DNA of 64,000 nt, taken from NCBI RefSeq assembly GCF_041222825.1, contig NZ_CP139482.1:1705001-1769000 (forward strand), read 5' to 3'. The position numbers and the translations under genes were made by a program. The first letter of the stretch is position 1, and each line of letters starts with the position of its first letter. Under the pieces are notes generated by a model that saw nothing but the letters and a program-made list of their open reading frames with translations, ran no database searches and was not told the origin of the DNA. Below, piece by piece: positions 48,057 to 56,119 of the stretch. Source of the DNA: Candidatus Thalassolituus haligoni. Lineage in GTDB: Bacteria > Pseudomonadota > Gammaproteobacteria > Pseudomonadales > Oceanobacteraceae.

Positions 48057-48681
48057 TTTCTTGAAGGATAACTTTCGGACCTACACACGAGACAAGTCTG
48101 CCATATTTAAAAAGACATCAGAAAAGTGGGGTGGGTTTTCAAATATGGCTCCCGGATACCCACTGTGTGTTAATGGCGTTTACATACGTAGTACAGAAGC
48201 ACTGTATCAGGCCTGTCGCTATCCGAATAATCCAGAAATTCAGAAGAAGATTATTCATCAAAGTAGCCCTATGACAGCAAAAATGGTTGGAAAACCACAT
48301 AGGGCTGATACAAGGGAAGACTGGCAGAAAACCCGTATAGTCATTATGAAATGGAGTCTAAGGGTAAAACTTGCTCAAAATTATGAAAAATTTTCCGCCC
48401 TGTTGAAAGAATCGGGAGAGAATCCGATTGTAGAGAGTTCAAATAAAGATGATTTTTGGGGCGCTAAGCCGGTTGACCAACAAACTCTTGTTGGCGTTAA
48501 TGCTCTCGGTCGATTGCTTATGGAATTAAGGGCGCTAGTTGAAAATTCGTCACAAGATCAGCTTTCAATTGTACCGGTTCCAAATATCAGTAATTTTCTA
48601 CTATTAGGTGATGATATAAGGGAAGTTCACGCTAGTGATGTGCGGCCTTATAGTAACCCGCAGGGCCAGTTCGATGTTTAA
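48046..48681 (+). CDS. NADAR-family protein (YbiA/RibX-like, cassette 1)
   Basis: The 211-residue protein has the NADAR (DUF1768) signature: WGGFSNMAP (28-36), STEALYQACRY with Glu51, ADTREDW with Trp93, ESSNKDDFWGA with Trp138-Gly139, and NALGRLLMELR. Known members hydrolyse N-glycosidic bonds (YbiA acts on riboflavin precursors) or remove ADP-ribose from DNA guanine as antitoxins of DarT1-type toxins. ATG 48046 (AAGGA upstream) starts within the PRTase gene; the open frame reaches further back, but those residues lie over the other gene. A C-terminal tail of about 45 residues follows the domain. The stop codon lies in the attC R'' box. Confidence 0.88.
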   Translation: MDPDFLKDNFRTYTRDKSAIFKKTSEKWGGFSNMAPGYPLCVNGVYIRSTEALYQACRYPNNPEIQKKIIHQSSPMTAKMVGKPHRADTREDWQKTRIVIMKWSLRVKLAQNYEKFSALLKESGENPIVESSNKDDFWGAKPVDQQTLVGVNALGRLLMELRALVENSSQDQLSIVPVPNISNFLLLGDDIREVHASDVRPYSNPQGQFDV

Positions 48682-48732
48682 CAAGCGGTTGCAGCGGATT
48701 CGCTGCGCTCACCGCTGAACCGAGCGTTAGTT
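48676..48732 (+). other. attC1
   Basis: R'' GTTTAAC and R' GTTAGTT bracket a near-palindrome (AGCGGTTGCAGCGGATTCGC paired with GCGCTCACCGCTGAACCG-type arm); 57 bp. It ends cassette 1 and overlaps the NADAR stop. Confidence 0.85.
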
Positions 48733-48756
48733 TGCAATCAGAATATGGATTTTTAA

Positions 48757-49596
48757 TTGAACGCTAAAGAGACATTAAAAAAACTGCATGAAAACGAGAA
48801 AAGTCTTTTTATTGTTCATTACTCGTGTCAGAACTTGAATGATAATAATGAGAATTATTCTCCACGTATAACCTCTATCGCCGTGCTTCATGTCGGTAGC
48901 TCTACCATGCACAGCTTTTCTATCCACTTGATTGCTGAAGTGAATAAGATCCCACGCGAGGATATCCACGAGCATTACGATGATTTAGAAAAGGAGATGC
49001 TAGCTCAGTTTTTCTCCTTTCTTTCAGAAAACGATGGTGGGTTTTGGCTGCACTGGAATATGTCCAATATTAACTATGGATTTGAAGCTTTAATCCATCG
49101 CTACAAAGTTCTTTCTGGTGAGGACGGCAAAAGAATTCCAGACTCTAAGAAATTTAATTTATCTTCACTTATATTGTCCATTTATGGGAAGAACTGTGTA
49201 GAGCATCCTCGAATGGCTAGTTTCATGAAGCTAAATGATGGCGAGCACCGTGATGGTTTATCTGGTAAAGAAGAAGTTGATGCTTTTGCAGCTAAAGAGT
49301 ATGTGAAGCTTCACAAATCAACCATGTGCAAAGCCTACTGGTTTCAACATATGTACTACCTTCTTCAACGAAATAAGGTGATAGTTCACAACAAGAACTG
49401 GGGAAATAAAGTTAACACTTTTCTTGAGCGGCCCACTGTAAAAGCGCTTGGTTTCGTTGCTGTATTGTTCTCACTATTTCAAGCTGCGCAATATGGTTAT
49501 TCCTCAATAGAACTTGATGAAAAAGATAGTCCTACAGCGCAAGAGCAAACTAACAAGTCAAGCAACTCGGATGGCGAAAACGCCACCGGTTCTTGA
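48757..49596 (+). CDS. unknown protein with one C-terminal membrane segment (cassette 2)
   Basis: A 279-residue protein I do not recognise. The N-terminal 200 residues are soluble, with a beta-rich start (SLFIVHYSCQNL, ITSIAVLHVGSSTMHSFSIHLIAE) and the aromatic block GFWLHWNMSNINYGFEALIHRY, which loosely recalls RNase H/DnaQ-like folds but without a certain acidic triad. Residues about 228-248 (VKALGFVAVLFSLFQAAQ) form a probable membrane helix. The last 20 residues are coded by the attC site itself, so they are probably accidental. Start is TTG 48757; no ATG fits. Alone in its cassette. Confidence 0.7.
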   Translation: MNAKETLKKLHENEKSLFIVHYSCQNLNDNNENYSPRITSIAVLHVGSSTMHSFSIHLIAEVNKIPREDIHEHYDDLEKEMLAQFFSFLSENDGGFWLHWNMSNINYGFEALIHRYKVLSGEDGKRIPDSKKFNLSSLILSIYGKNCVEHPRMASFMKLNDGEHRDGLSGKEEVDAFAAKEYVKLHKSTMCKAYWFQHMYYLLQRNKVIVHNKNWGNKVNTFLERPTVKALGFVAVLFSLFQAAQYGYSSIELDEKDSPTAQEQTNKSSNSDGENATGS

Positions 49597-49606
49597 GGCG
49601 TTAGGG
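49548..49606 (+). other. attC2, overlapping the end of the cassette-2 gene
   Basis: CTAACAAG...GGCGTTAGGG with inner arms GGATGGCGAAAACGCCACC; 59 bp. The cassette-2 reading frame runs through most of it and stops at 49596. Confidence 0.75.
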
Positions 49607-49622
49607 CAACAAGGAAGCACAG

Positions 49623-51473
49623 ATGGAAGAAAAGCTCCACACAGAATTAATTGAGAAAATCGAAGAGCTAAAGGGCTTAGTTAAGAGATTTTCGACCTCT
49701 TCTCTTCTTAATACTGTTGCAATGGAGTTACGCAAACATTCCTTTCCTGACCAAGAAAACTCAAGGCTTGTATCCCCAGCTAAGCAGTGCTTCTATCTGA
49801 TGGGAATAATGCAGCAGACAGAAGAACCGTGCGAACCACAAACACTCGATGAAAAGTCCACCTCCAAATTAATAGACAGTTTGAACGAAGTATTTCAACT
49901 ATATGCTTTAATCTTCTGGCCTTCTGAAGAAGAAAAGGACGACCTCTCGGAGGAGTGGCACAGGTGTAGAGAGGTTGCTATGCCAGCATTCCTACACTAT
50001 TTCAATACATCTCTGATGGCGTCAGTTGAGCAAGTTGCAAATCGCATCAATGAAGGTTTATTACGTTTTGATCAGGATATAACTGATCATATTGGCTTAT
50101 CGATATCCAGTTGTCTTGATATTTGCAACTTAATAGCCAAACTCCAACAAAATAAACTGGATCAATTATACCTGGACGCTGAAAAGGAAAAGGAGCTTAG
50201 GTTGGGGCTTCTTGATGCAGCAGCTAGTGAAGGCTGGAGTGAGCAACGTCTAAAAGAAGAAACAGCCAAGTCAGAATATTCTAGCTTTATACCTAGATTC
50301 TTAGAGCACATGAATAATCTGTTTTCATTTAAAACTGACGAACTAGATCACAGCCAAGAGGAAATAGAAAAGTTTTTAACTTATTTCTCTTTAAAACGAG
50401 GCGCGGGAATTGAATTTACCTATATAACAGAGGAAAACCCTGCTGAATCAAGACCGATTATAGAATCAAATGATAGCAACTACTTTTGTCCATCTATAAA
50501 TGCTCTATTCACTTCGCTTTTAAATCAGCTTGAAACGATTGTCCTAAATAGCGAAAAGCGAGATAGATTTCTGCATCACAGAGATATGCTTTTGGAGAAA
50601 AGTGGTGAGGGTCTTTTTCTCGACTTATTAAAAGAAGAGGCTATAGCTTACAGCGGATTATACGAAACAGCGAATTTACATCACGAACATGACTCCATAA
50701 TCGTGAGTGGTAGAAACCTTTTTTTAGTAGAAGCTAAGGCATCTCCACCAATAGAGCCCTTTAGAGATCCTGAGAAGTCGTACACGAGGATAAAACGGCA
50801 CTTCCGCAGCAATAGAGGCATCCAGAAAGGGTTTGAGCAAGCAGAGAGAATAAGGGGACAATTAGCGAAAGGGAGCGAGGTCAGCCTCTATGATGGTGAC
50901 TCGAATCTTGTGTTAACTCTCAACCCTGATGATTTTGACAATGTTTTTTCCATCTGTTTAACAAGGGACGATTACGGCCCGTTAGCAACAAACCTAAACT
51001 TATTATTGGAAAAAAGCGCTGAGGCTCCTTATCCATGGGTGATAAATCAGTTTGATCTGGAGTCATTAGTTCAAGGATATAAGCATCTAGAGTTAAAAGA
51101 AGAGCACTTGGTTACATATTTGAACGAAAGGATTCAGCTTCATGGCAAGCTTTTTGGCACAGATGAATTGGAATATGTTGGATTTGGACTAAAACATGGT
51201 GGGCTTAAAGATGTTATTGAAAAAGATGCGGATCTAATCTTTCTTTCTCCAGATTACTCAGACATTTTTGACGAAATATATCTATCAGAGAAATCCGGTG
51301 AAAAGGTAAAAATAGATGTAACAAGGCCGATCCTAATGGATGCTAGAGAGGGGATATTTGGCCGAAAGAATAACTCTAAAAAAAATATCAGTACTAAAAG
51401 CAAGAACAGCAAAAGAAAGAATAAGAATAAAATTGCAAAACAATCCCGTAAGAAAAACAGGAGAAAGAAGTGA
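49623..51473 (+). CDS. PD-(D/E)XK nuclease-like protein (cassette 3)
   Basis: A 616-residue protein with a long helical N-terminal half (about 1-290; no known domain) and a central nuclease-like core: YETANLHHEHDSIIV then LFLVEAKAS, giving Asp357, Glu370 and Lys372 in the D-x12-ExK spacing of PD-(D/E)XK enzymes, followed by helix GIQKGFEQAERI. The last 40 residues are a run of Lys, Arg, Asn and Ser, likely to bind nucleic acid. Such single large nucleases are common in defence islands and integron cassettes; an anti-phage role is plausible but not shown. ATG 49623 follows AGGAAG. Much more AT-rich than the flagellar genes. Confidence 0.65.
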   Translation: MEEKLHTELIEKIEELKGLVKRFSTSSLLNTVAMELRKHSFPDQENSRLVSPAKQCFYLMGIMQQTEEPCEPQTLDEKSTSKLIDSLNEVFQLYALIFWPSEEEKDDLSEEWHRCREVAMPAFLHYFNTSLMASVEQVANRINEGLLRFDQDITDHIGLSISSCLDICNLIAKLQQNKLDQLYLDAEKEKELRLGLLDAAASEGWSEQRLKEETAKSEYSSFIPRFLEHMNNLFSFKTDELDHSQEEIEKFLTYFSLKRGAGIEFTYITEENPAESRPIIESNDSNYFCPSINALFTSLLNQLETIVLNSEKRDRFLHHRDMLLEKSGEGLFLDLLKEEAIAYSGLYETANLHHEHDSIIVSGRNLFLVEAKASPPIEPFRDPEKSYTRIKRHFRSNRGIQKGFEQAERIRGQLAKGSEVSLYDGDSNLVLTLNPDDFDNVFSICLTRDDYGPLATNLNLLLEKSAEAPYPWVINQFDLESLVQGYKHLELKEEHLVTYLNERIQLHGKLFGTDELEYVGFGLKHGGLKDVIEKDADLIFLSPDYSDIFDEIYLSEKSGEKVKIDVTRPILMDAREGIFGRKNNSKKNISTKSKNSKRKNKNKIAKQSRKKNRRKK

Positions 51474-51498
51474 TATCCCTAACATATCATTTCGGCAG

Positions 51499-51570
51499 CC
51501 CTAACAAGGCGCTGCTGTCGGACAAATTTTCCGCTGCGCTCCAAATTTGCCGCAGAGCGCGGCGTTAGCA
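51499..51570 (+). other. attC3
   Basis: CCCTAAC (R'') and GTTAGCA (R', 51564) flank complementary arms (AAGGCGCTGC / GAGCGCGGC) and an inner pair (GACAAATTTTCC / CAAATTTGCC); 72 bp. It ends cassette 3. Confidence 0.9.
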
Positions 51571-51607
51571 GTCATCCGCATAGTCAGCAACGAGGAAGAG
51601 AGTTTGA

Positions 51608-52444
51608 ATGAAAAGCTGGAAGCTATCACCGAAAATGGAGGATGTAGCGAAATATGTTGAGTGCTACTGGTTTTTAGAAAAAGAATTACATGATCAGAGC
51701 TTTAGCTATCCCAAACTGAATCCAGATCCTTCTTCTCATTTAATTGTTTCGAATTTGAATAGTAAATATGAGTATACGCATAGCGCTAAAGCTCAAAATG
51801 TTAGTGGAAGTCATTGGATATTCCCTCACCTAAAAACATTTACGATGGATCACTCGGCTCCTTTCAAGATTGTTGGAGTCAAATTTAAAATTGGGGCGCT
51901 CTATTCTTTAAAAATCAATAACTTTAGTTCAAAGTTGGATAAGGTTGAGATGATTGATGTGAATCATCTCATTGGCTCTAGGACATTTAATCTAGATCAG
52001 CTTTTAATTAATGCTGCGGAACAAAAGAAACAAGTATGCAATATTCTGGACGAAGTGCTCTTGCCCTGGTTATCGGACTCTCACGAAGACAAGCACAGTC
52101 ATTTAGTTCGTCAGATTATGTTATTAGTTGGCGATACAGCTATATCTGAAATCGGAGGAAAGTTACATCGTTCACAGCGTACTATTGAGCGAAGCTTTGC
52201 AAGAGTAACAGGCCTATCCATGAAGCAAATTCAATCCATGATTCACCTAGAAGAAATACTTAACGATTTGTATCAGCTTAATAAAGAAGACATCAATTGG
52301 ACTGATGTTGCTAACAAATTCGGTTTTTCAGACCAGTCCCATTTTATTCGCCACCTTAAAAGTTCTATTGGCAAAACACCTGCTAATTACGCACTGGACC
52401 GAGATCTCACCATAGACATCTATGGTAATTTCGAATTTGATTGA
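51608..52444 (+). CDS. AraC-family regulator (cassette 4)
   Basis: The 278-residue protein has a DUF6597-type N-terminal domain (KMEDVAKYVECYWFLEKEL, LNPDPSSHLIVS, GVKFKIGALYSL) and a C-terminal AraC double HTH (about 185-270; AISEIGGKLHRSQRTIERSFARVTG, then WTDVANKFGFSDQSHFIRHLKS, GKTPANY). It should bind DNA as a transcription activator. No attC separates it from the downstream GNAT gene (81-bp gap), so both form one two-gene cassette, and it may control its partner. ATG 51608 follows GAGGAAGAG. Confidence 0.9.
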   Translation: MKSWKLSPKMEDVAKYVECYWFLEKELHDQSFSYPKLNPDPSSHLIVSNLNSKYEYTHSAKAQNVSGSHWIFPHLKTFTMDHSAPFKIVGVKFKIGALYSLKINNFSSKLDKVEMIDVNHLIGSRTFNLDQLLINAAEQKKQVCNILDEVLLPWLSDSHEDKHSHLVRQIMLLVGDTAISEIGGKLHRSQRTIERSFARVTGLSMKQIQSMIHLEEILNDLYQLNKEDINWTDVANKFGFSDQSHFIRHLKSSIGKTPANYALDRDLTIDIYGNFEFD

Positions 52445-52525
52445 AAATTGTCGTTTTTATTCAATCTGCATTGATCGCTACTCATTAGAATAGCCGTTAT
52501 CAATTCATACACAGAGAGTTAAACG

Positions 52526-52975
52526 ATGAAATCACACATTCGTCAGTATAAGGTTTCAGATTTAGAGGGCGTACTTAATTCATGGGAGGTGGCAACACGA
52601 TTAGCTCATCCATTCATGACCGATGAGTTTATTGCTCAAGAGCGGACAAACGTAGCTGAAATATATATGCCTAATACAGATACATGGGTCGCCGAACTTG
52701 GAGGTGAGATTAAAGGCTTTATTGCACTTATGGGCAACGAAGTTGGGGCAATTTTTCTTCAACCCAATTGTCATGGTCAAGGTATTGGCAAGGCCTTAAT
52801 GGATAAAGCCCAAGAAATCCATGGTAATCTTGAAGTTGAGGTATTTAAAGTAAATAGTATAGGTCGTAACTTCTATTCAAAATATGGCTTTGAGCAATTA
52901 GAAGAAAAGCTCCATGAGCCAACAGGGCAGCAAGTATTGCGCCTGAAATTTACTGCTAACAAGGCCAAGCACTAG
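52526..52975 (+). CDS. GNAT-family N-acetyltransferase (cassette 4)
   Basis: The 149-residue enzyme transfers an acetyl group from acetyl-CoA to an unknown amine. The fold is complete: strands and helices from SHIRQYKVSDLEGVLNSW, WVAELGGEIKGFIAL (beta3-4), the acetyl-CoA P-loop QPNCHGQGIGKALMDKA (Q-x-x-G-x-G/A) and YSKYGFEQL. GNATs are frequent in cassettes, some as drug-resistance enzymes. The C-terminal residues are coded by attC4. A short gap to the AraC gene could contain a separate promoter. Confidence 0.88.
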   Translation: MKSHIRQYKVSDLEGVLNSWEVATRLAHPFMTDEFIAQERTNVAEIYMPNTDTWVAELGGEIKGFIALMGNEVGAIFLQPNCHGQGIGKALMDKAQEIHGNLEVEVFKVNSIGRNFYSKYGFEQLEEKLHEPTGQQVLRLKFTANKAKH

Positions 52976-53014
52976 GATGCTCGCAAGCTCGAATCTGTGT
53001 TGGCGGCGTTAAGT
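52954..53014 (+). other. attC4, overlapping the end of the GNAT gene
   Basis: TGCTAAC (R'') and GTTAAGT (R', 53008) bracket AAGGCCAAGCA / TGTTGGCGG arms and GATGCTCGCAAGCTCGAAT; 61 bp. The GNAT stop is at 52975 inside the site. Confidence 0.8.
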
Positions 53015-53059
53015 GGTAAGCGGATTGAAAGTGATATTAAGAAGACTGGAGATTAATAA

Positions 53060-53581
53060 ATGAAAAAAAATACATGGTTTGTTGCTTTTATTTTAGTGAA
53101 TAGTGTAGCTAACGCATATGAAGATAGAGCATCTTCAGTAGTGAAAAGGAGTATGTTGGTGGAGCTGTATAGGCAGATAGATATTCACCAAATTATTGCC
53201 AGTACAGAGGGGCGCGCCTTGATGCCTACCATAAAAAAGAAGACAGAATGGGGGCATTCTGAACGCGAATGTATAATGCGGAATGTTCATTCCGCGTTAG
53301 AAAAACCTATTTTCGAGGCATTACTAAAACAGGTGCCAAGTGAGTTGATTGCCGAGAACGTGATGTTTTATCAAACTGAGTTTGGACAGAGGGTGAATAC
53401 GGTAGTGATACACGGCGGCGGCTTATCGGGATTAGATATAGGTGAGCAGACGGAGTTAAAGAAAAATGCAGCAGTTTTGGATTTTCTAGGTCAATTGATA
53501 GAAATAAGTCAGCAAACCATTTTGGATAATATGAACTCAGCTGTGAAGCCAGCTATGTTGGCCTGTACTTCAGAATCATAA
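53060..53581 (+). CDS. small exported protein, DUF2059-like (cassette 5)
   Basis: The 173-residue protein has a signal peptide (KKNTWFVAFILVNSVANA, cleavage after about residue 19). The mature helical part contains ELIAENVMFYQTEFGQRV, which recalls the FYxTxxGQ motif of DUF2059 periplasmic proteins. Function unknown. ATG 53060 follows GGAG. An IS3-family element inserted 28 bp after its stop, apparently in or before the cassette's own attC, so the 3' part of this cassette is disturbed. Confidence 0.7.
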   Translation: MKKNTWFVAFILVNSVANAYEDRASSVVKRSMLVELYRQIDIHQIIASTEGRALMPTIKKKTEWGHSERECIMRNVHSALEKPIFEALLKQVPSELIAENVMFYQTEFGQRVNTVVIHGGGLSGLDIGEQTELKKNAAVLDFLGQLIEISQQTILDNMNSAVKPAMLACTSES

Positions 53582-53641
53582 AAAACGTAAGGACAAGCTA
53601 CCCGGAACGTGTCAACGTCATTTGAGCCAGTTTTTTAAACA

Positions 53642-54724
53642 TTACATTGCTTTTGTAATCGCCCGTGGCAACGTTGGGAAGTTCACGCCTTTTTCGATTG
53701 TCTCCTGATCAGCATCCTCTGGCACCGGATTGATGCAGACTTCGGCCGGTGGTAGCGGTACGTTTGGACGACCTTTACTGAAGCGCTCCGGGTGCTGAGC
53801 GTACATCTCGTCCAGTGCCGCTTGCCGGAGGTGAGCGATTTCAAGGTATTCCCCGCTAAACACCTGATGGGGCGTAAAACCGGCCAGGCTGCTATGGTGG
53901 TGATCATGGTTGTACCAGCGGACATAGTCCTCATTCCAATGTACCGCATGGTCGTAGCTGTCGAAGCGGCCCGGGTAGTCCGGCTGATATTTCAGGGTCT
54001 TGAACTGTGCTTCACTCATCGCGTTGTCGTTGCTCACTCGGGGGCGGCTATGACTGGCCGTCATCGTCAACTCACCCAGCAAATCCAGATAGCAGTGGGC
54101 GGTCATGGGGGTGCCACGATCCTGATGCAGCGTGAGCGTACCGGGTTGTATGTCATAACGTTCATGCGCTTCCATGATCAGCTGGCTGGACAGCGCACTG
54201 TTTTCCTTGCGTGACAGCATCCAGGCCACAATGTAACGGCTGAACAGATCCATGACCACGTACAAGGACAGGTATTCACCGCGCTTCCTGGTCGGCAGCT
54301 TGGCAATGTCCCAGGTCCAGACTTGATTGGGCGCGGTCGCCTTCAGCCGTGGAATGGCATGCGACTGGCGCGGACGCTGAAGACGGCGTTCGCCGTTGAG
54401 TCCATCGACTCGCAGCAGTCGGTGCATCGTGCTGATGGAGCACAGGTAGGTGCCTTGTTGCAGCAGGCTGTAATACACCTGCGCCGGTGGTTGATCCTGA
54501 TACTCAGTGCTGCTCAATACCGCTTTTGCCTGAGTACGCTCTTCGACACTCAGGGCCCGTGGCTGTTGGGTATCCTTGCGCTTTCGTCGGTGTGGGTTCA
54601 CCGGCCCGCAAAAATGATAACGGGCGCGTATGGCACGAAAGGTATTACGACAAATATCCAGCACGTGACAAGCAAGGCGTTCAGAAATACCGGAGGGTAA
54701 TGGTGCCTGCAGCAACTGATTCAT
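53642..54724 (-). CDS. IS3-family transposase OrfB (DDE integrase domain)
   Basis: The 360-residue protein has an HTH_21-type N-terminal region (STEYQDQPPAQVYYSLLQQGTYLCSISTMHRLLR) and an rve core with the DDE triad: Asp in VWTWDIAKLP, Asp in LHQDRGTPMTA, Glu in SNDNAMSEAQFKTLKYQP. ATG 54724 overlaps the orfA stop by 4 bp (ATGA), so it is made by translational coupling rather than as a typical -1 frameshift fusion. Confidence 0.95.
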   Translation of the reverse strand: MNQLLQAPLPSGISERLACHVLDICRNTFRAIRARYHFCGPVNPHRRKRKDTQQPRALSVEERTQAKAVLSSTEYQDQPPAQVYYSLLQQGTYLCSISTMHRLLRVDGLNGERRLQRPRQSHAIPRLKATAPNQVWTWDIAKLPTRKRGEYLSLYVVMDLFSRYIVAWMLSRKENSALSSQLIMEAHERYDIQPGTLTLHQDRGTPMTAHCYLDLLGELTMTASHSRPRVSNDNAMSEAQFKTLKYQPDYPGRFDSYDHAVHWNEDYVRWYNHDHHHSSLAGFTPHQVFSGEYLEIAHLRQAALDEMYAQHPERFSKGRPNVPLPPAEVCINPVPEDADQETIEKGVNFPTLPRAITKAM

Positions 54725-55119
54725 GACGCGTCCTCGTCGAGCATGTCCAGCAGATCCAAGGCTTTTTTTTGGAGCGTCAGGCAGCCATTCTGAATCTCGA
54801 TCTGCTTGCGTAGCCGCTCGTTCTCTTTTTCGAGCTGTTCGATACGTTTTTGCTCAGCGGTCTTCTTCGGCGCGGGACCTGGGGCGGATTTTTTCAGACC
54901 CTCCAGCCCTTGTTCAGCCCGTTCCCGACGCCATTGAGACAGTTGATTGGAATACAATTTTTCACGGCGCAGCAGTTCCCCTAACTCACCATGCTGGCAG
55001 GCCTCGGCTTGCTGGATGATGGATAACTTGTATTCGGTACTGAAGGCTCTGCGCACCCGCTTTTCCAGTGCGGGACTGGGTTCAACTTTGGGATTAGCAG
55101 TGGTAGCAGGTTTTGGCAT
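54721..55119 (-). CDS. IS3-family transposase OrfA
   Basis: The 132-residue protein has an HTH (RRAFSTEYKLSIIQQAEACQHGELGELLRREKLYSNQLSQWRRER) followed by a leucine-zipper coiled coil (KRIEQLEKENERLRKQIEIQ), used to bind the element ends and to dimerise. ATG 55119 is preceded by AGGAGA. Confidence 0.93.
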   Translation of the reverse strand: MPKPATTANPKVEPSPALEKRVRRAFSTEYKLSIIQQAEACQHGELGELLRREKLYSNQLSQWRRERAEQGLEGLKKSAPGPAPKKTAEQKRIEQLEKENERLRKQIEIQNGCLTLQKKALDLLDMLDEDAS

Positions 55120-55280
55120 GGTGATTCTCCTGAGCGCCCTGATTTAGATGTTATCTTAAAATCCACTGGCTCAGGCTTAGGTTGACATACAGGGTACCCC
55201 TTAGACATTTGTCACGAGTTATCGGCCAAACAAAATCTATGGTTATTATTATTGGGTATTCAGTTATATTTATTATTGGC

Positions 55281-55383
55281 ACTTAACAAGCGGCTCCACC
55301 GGACAAATTTTACTGTCACCTTTTGTGCAAAAAAACGCACAAAAGCCGCCATCAAAATTTGCTCGGTGAGCCGGGCGTTATGC
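55281..55383 (+). other. attC5
   Basis: ACTTAAC (R'') and GTTATGC (R', 55377) bracket a long near-palindrome (GCGGCTCCACCGGACAAATTT against AAATTTGCTCGGTGAGCCG); 103 bp. Closely related to attC7. Between the IS3 end (55187) and this site there are about 90 bp with no gene. Confidence 0.92.
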
Positions 55384-55401
55384 CTCAAAAGAGAAAGTTC
55401 G

Positions 55402-56013
55402 ATGGAAAAAATAGACTACAAAAAAGAATTCAAGCACCTCTATAAGCCATCAGCTAAGAAGGTTGAGATGGTGGACGTGCCAACATGGAACTATCTCATG
55501 GTCGATGGAGAAGGAGACCCAAACACTGCACAATCATTTCAAGATGCAATTGAGGTCTTGTATCCACTTTCATATACATTGAAATTCATGATTAAGAAGG
55601 GCGAACTAGGCATTGATTATGGCGTGCTGCCACTAGAAGGACTCTGGTGGGCTGATGATATGTCATCTTTCAGTGTCGATAATAAAGATGGCTGGAAATG
55701 GACGCTTATGATCATGCAGCCAGAACTTGTTACAGAAGAGTTGGTTGAAAAGGCAATAGAGCAAGTGAAAACCAAGAAAAACCCGGTATCTCTACCGTTG
55801 GTAAGGTTTGAATCTTTTGAGGAAGGTAAGGCTGCACAAATAATGCATATAGGCCCTTTCTCAGAGGAAGGGCCAACGATAGAAAAAGTTCACTCATTTA
55901 TTGAGGAGAATAAAAGCCAGAGAAGAGGCAAACATCACGAGATATATTTGAGTGATATTAGGCGAGCTGCGCCAGAGAAATGGAAAACCATCATTAGGCA
56001 GCCAATGTCATGA
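55402..56013 (+). CDS. GyrI-like domain protein (cassette 6)
   Basis: The 203-residue protein resembles stand-alone GyrI-like small-molecule-binding proteins: KHLYKPSAKKVEMVDVPTWNYLMVDGEGDPN at the N-terminus, YTLKFMIKKG, LPLEGLWWADD, and AAQIMHIGPFSEEGPTIEKVHSFIEE near the C-terminus. Such proteins bind or hydrolyse hydrophobic toxins or protect gyrase; the ligand here is unknown. ATG 55402 is chosen; the open frame extends upstream through attC5 and is not coding there. The stop is followed at once by attC6. Confidence 0.88.
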   Translation: MEKIDYKKEFKHLYKPSAKKVEMVDVPTWNYLMVDGEGDPNTAQSFQDAIEVLYPLSYTLKFMIKKGELGIDYGVLPLEGLWWADDMSSFSVDNKDGWKWTLMIMQPELVTEELVEKAIEQVKTKKNPVSLPLVRFESFEEGKAAQIMHIGPFSEEGPTIEKVHSFIEENKSQRRGKHHEIYLSDIRRAAPEKWKTIIRQPMS

Positions 56014-56017
56014 AAAG

Positions 56018-56098
56018 GCATAACAAAGCCATAAACTCGGACGCCAAAAAGCTACGCTGCGCTCCACTTTTTGTCTCCGGTTATGGCAGGCGTTATGT
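56018..56098 (+). other. attC6
   Basis: GCATAAC (R'') and GTTATGT (R', 56092) bracket paired arms (AAAGCCATAAACTCGGACGCC-type left arm, CTCCGGTTATGGC right arm) and CAAAAAGC / CACTTTTTG; 81 bp. Confidence 0.9.
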
Positions 56099-56119
56099 GA
56101 GATTAGGTAGATCGCAATT

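Larger units (their letters stand above)
53610..55187 (-). mobile_element. IS3-family insertion sequence within cassette 5
   Basis: Ends TGTCAAC...GAGCCAG (53610-53630) and CTGGCTCAGGC...GTTGACA (to 55187) are imperfect inverted repeats. Two overlapping genes, orfA and orfB, are read leftwards and look intact. The flanking bases (GAACG / TACAG) do not form an obvious target duplication. It is the only intact mobile element inside the integron. Confidence 0.9.

Noticed and set aside
48757..49596. DnaQ/RNase H-type exonuclease assignment for the cassette-2 protein
   Set aside because: Only a loose resemblance; a full set of acidic catalytic residues could not be placed.
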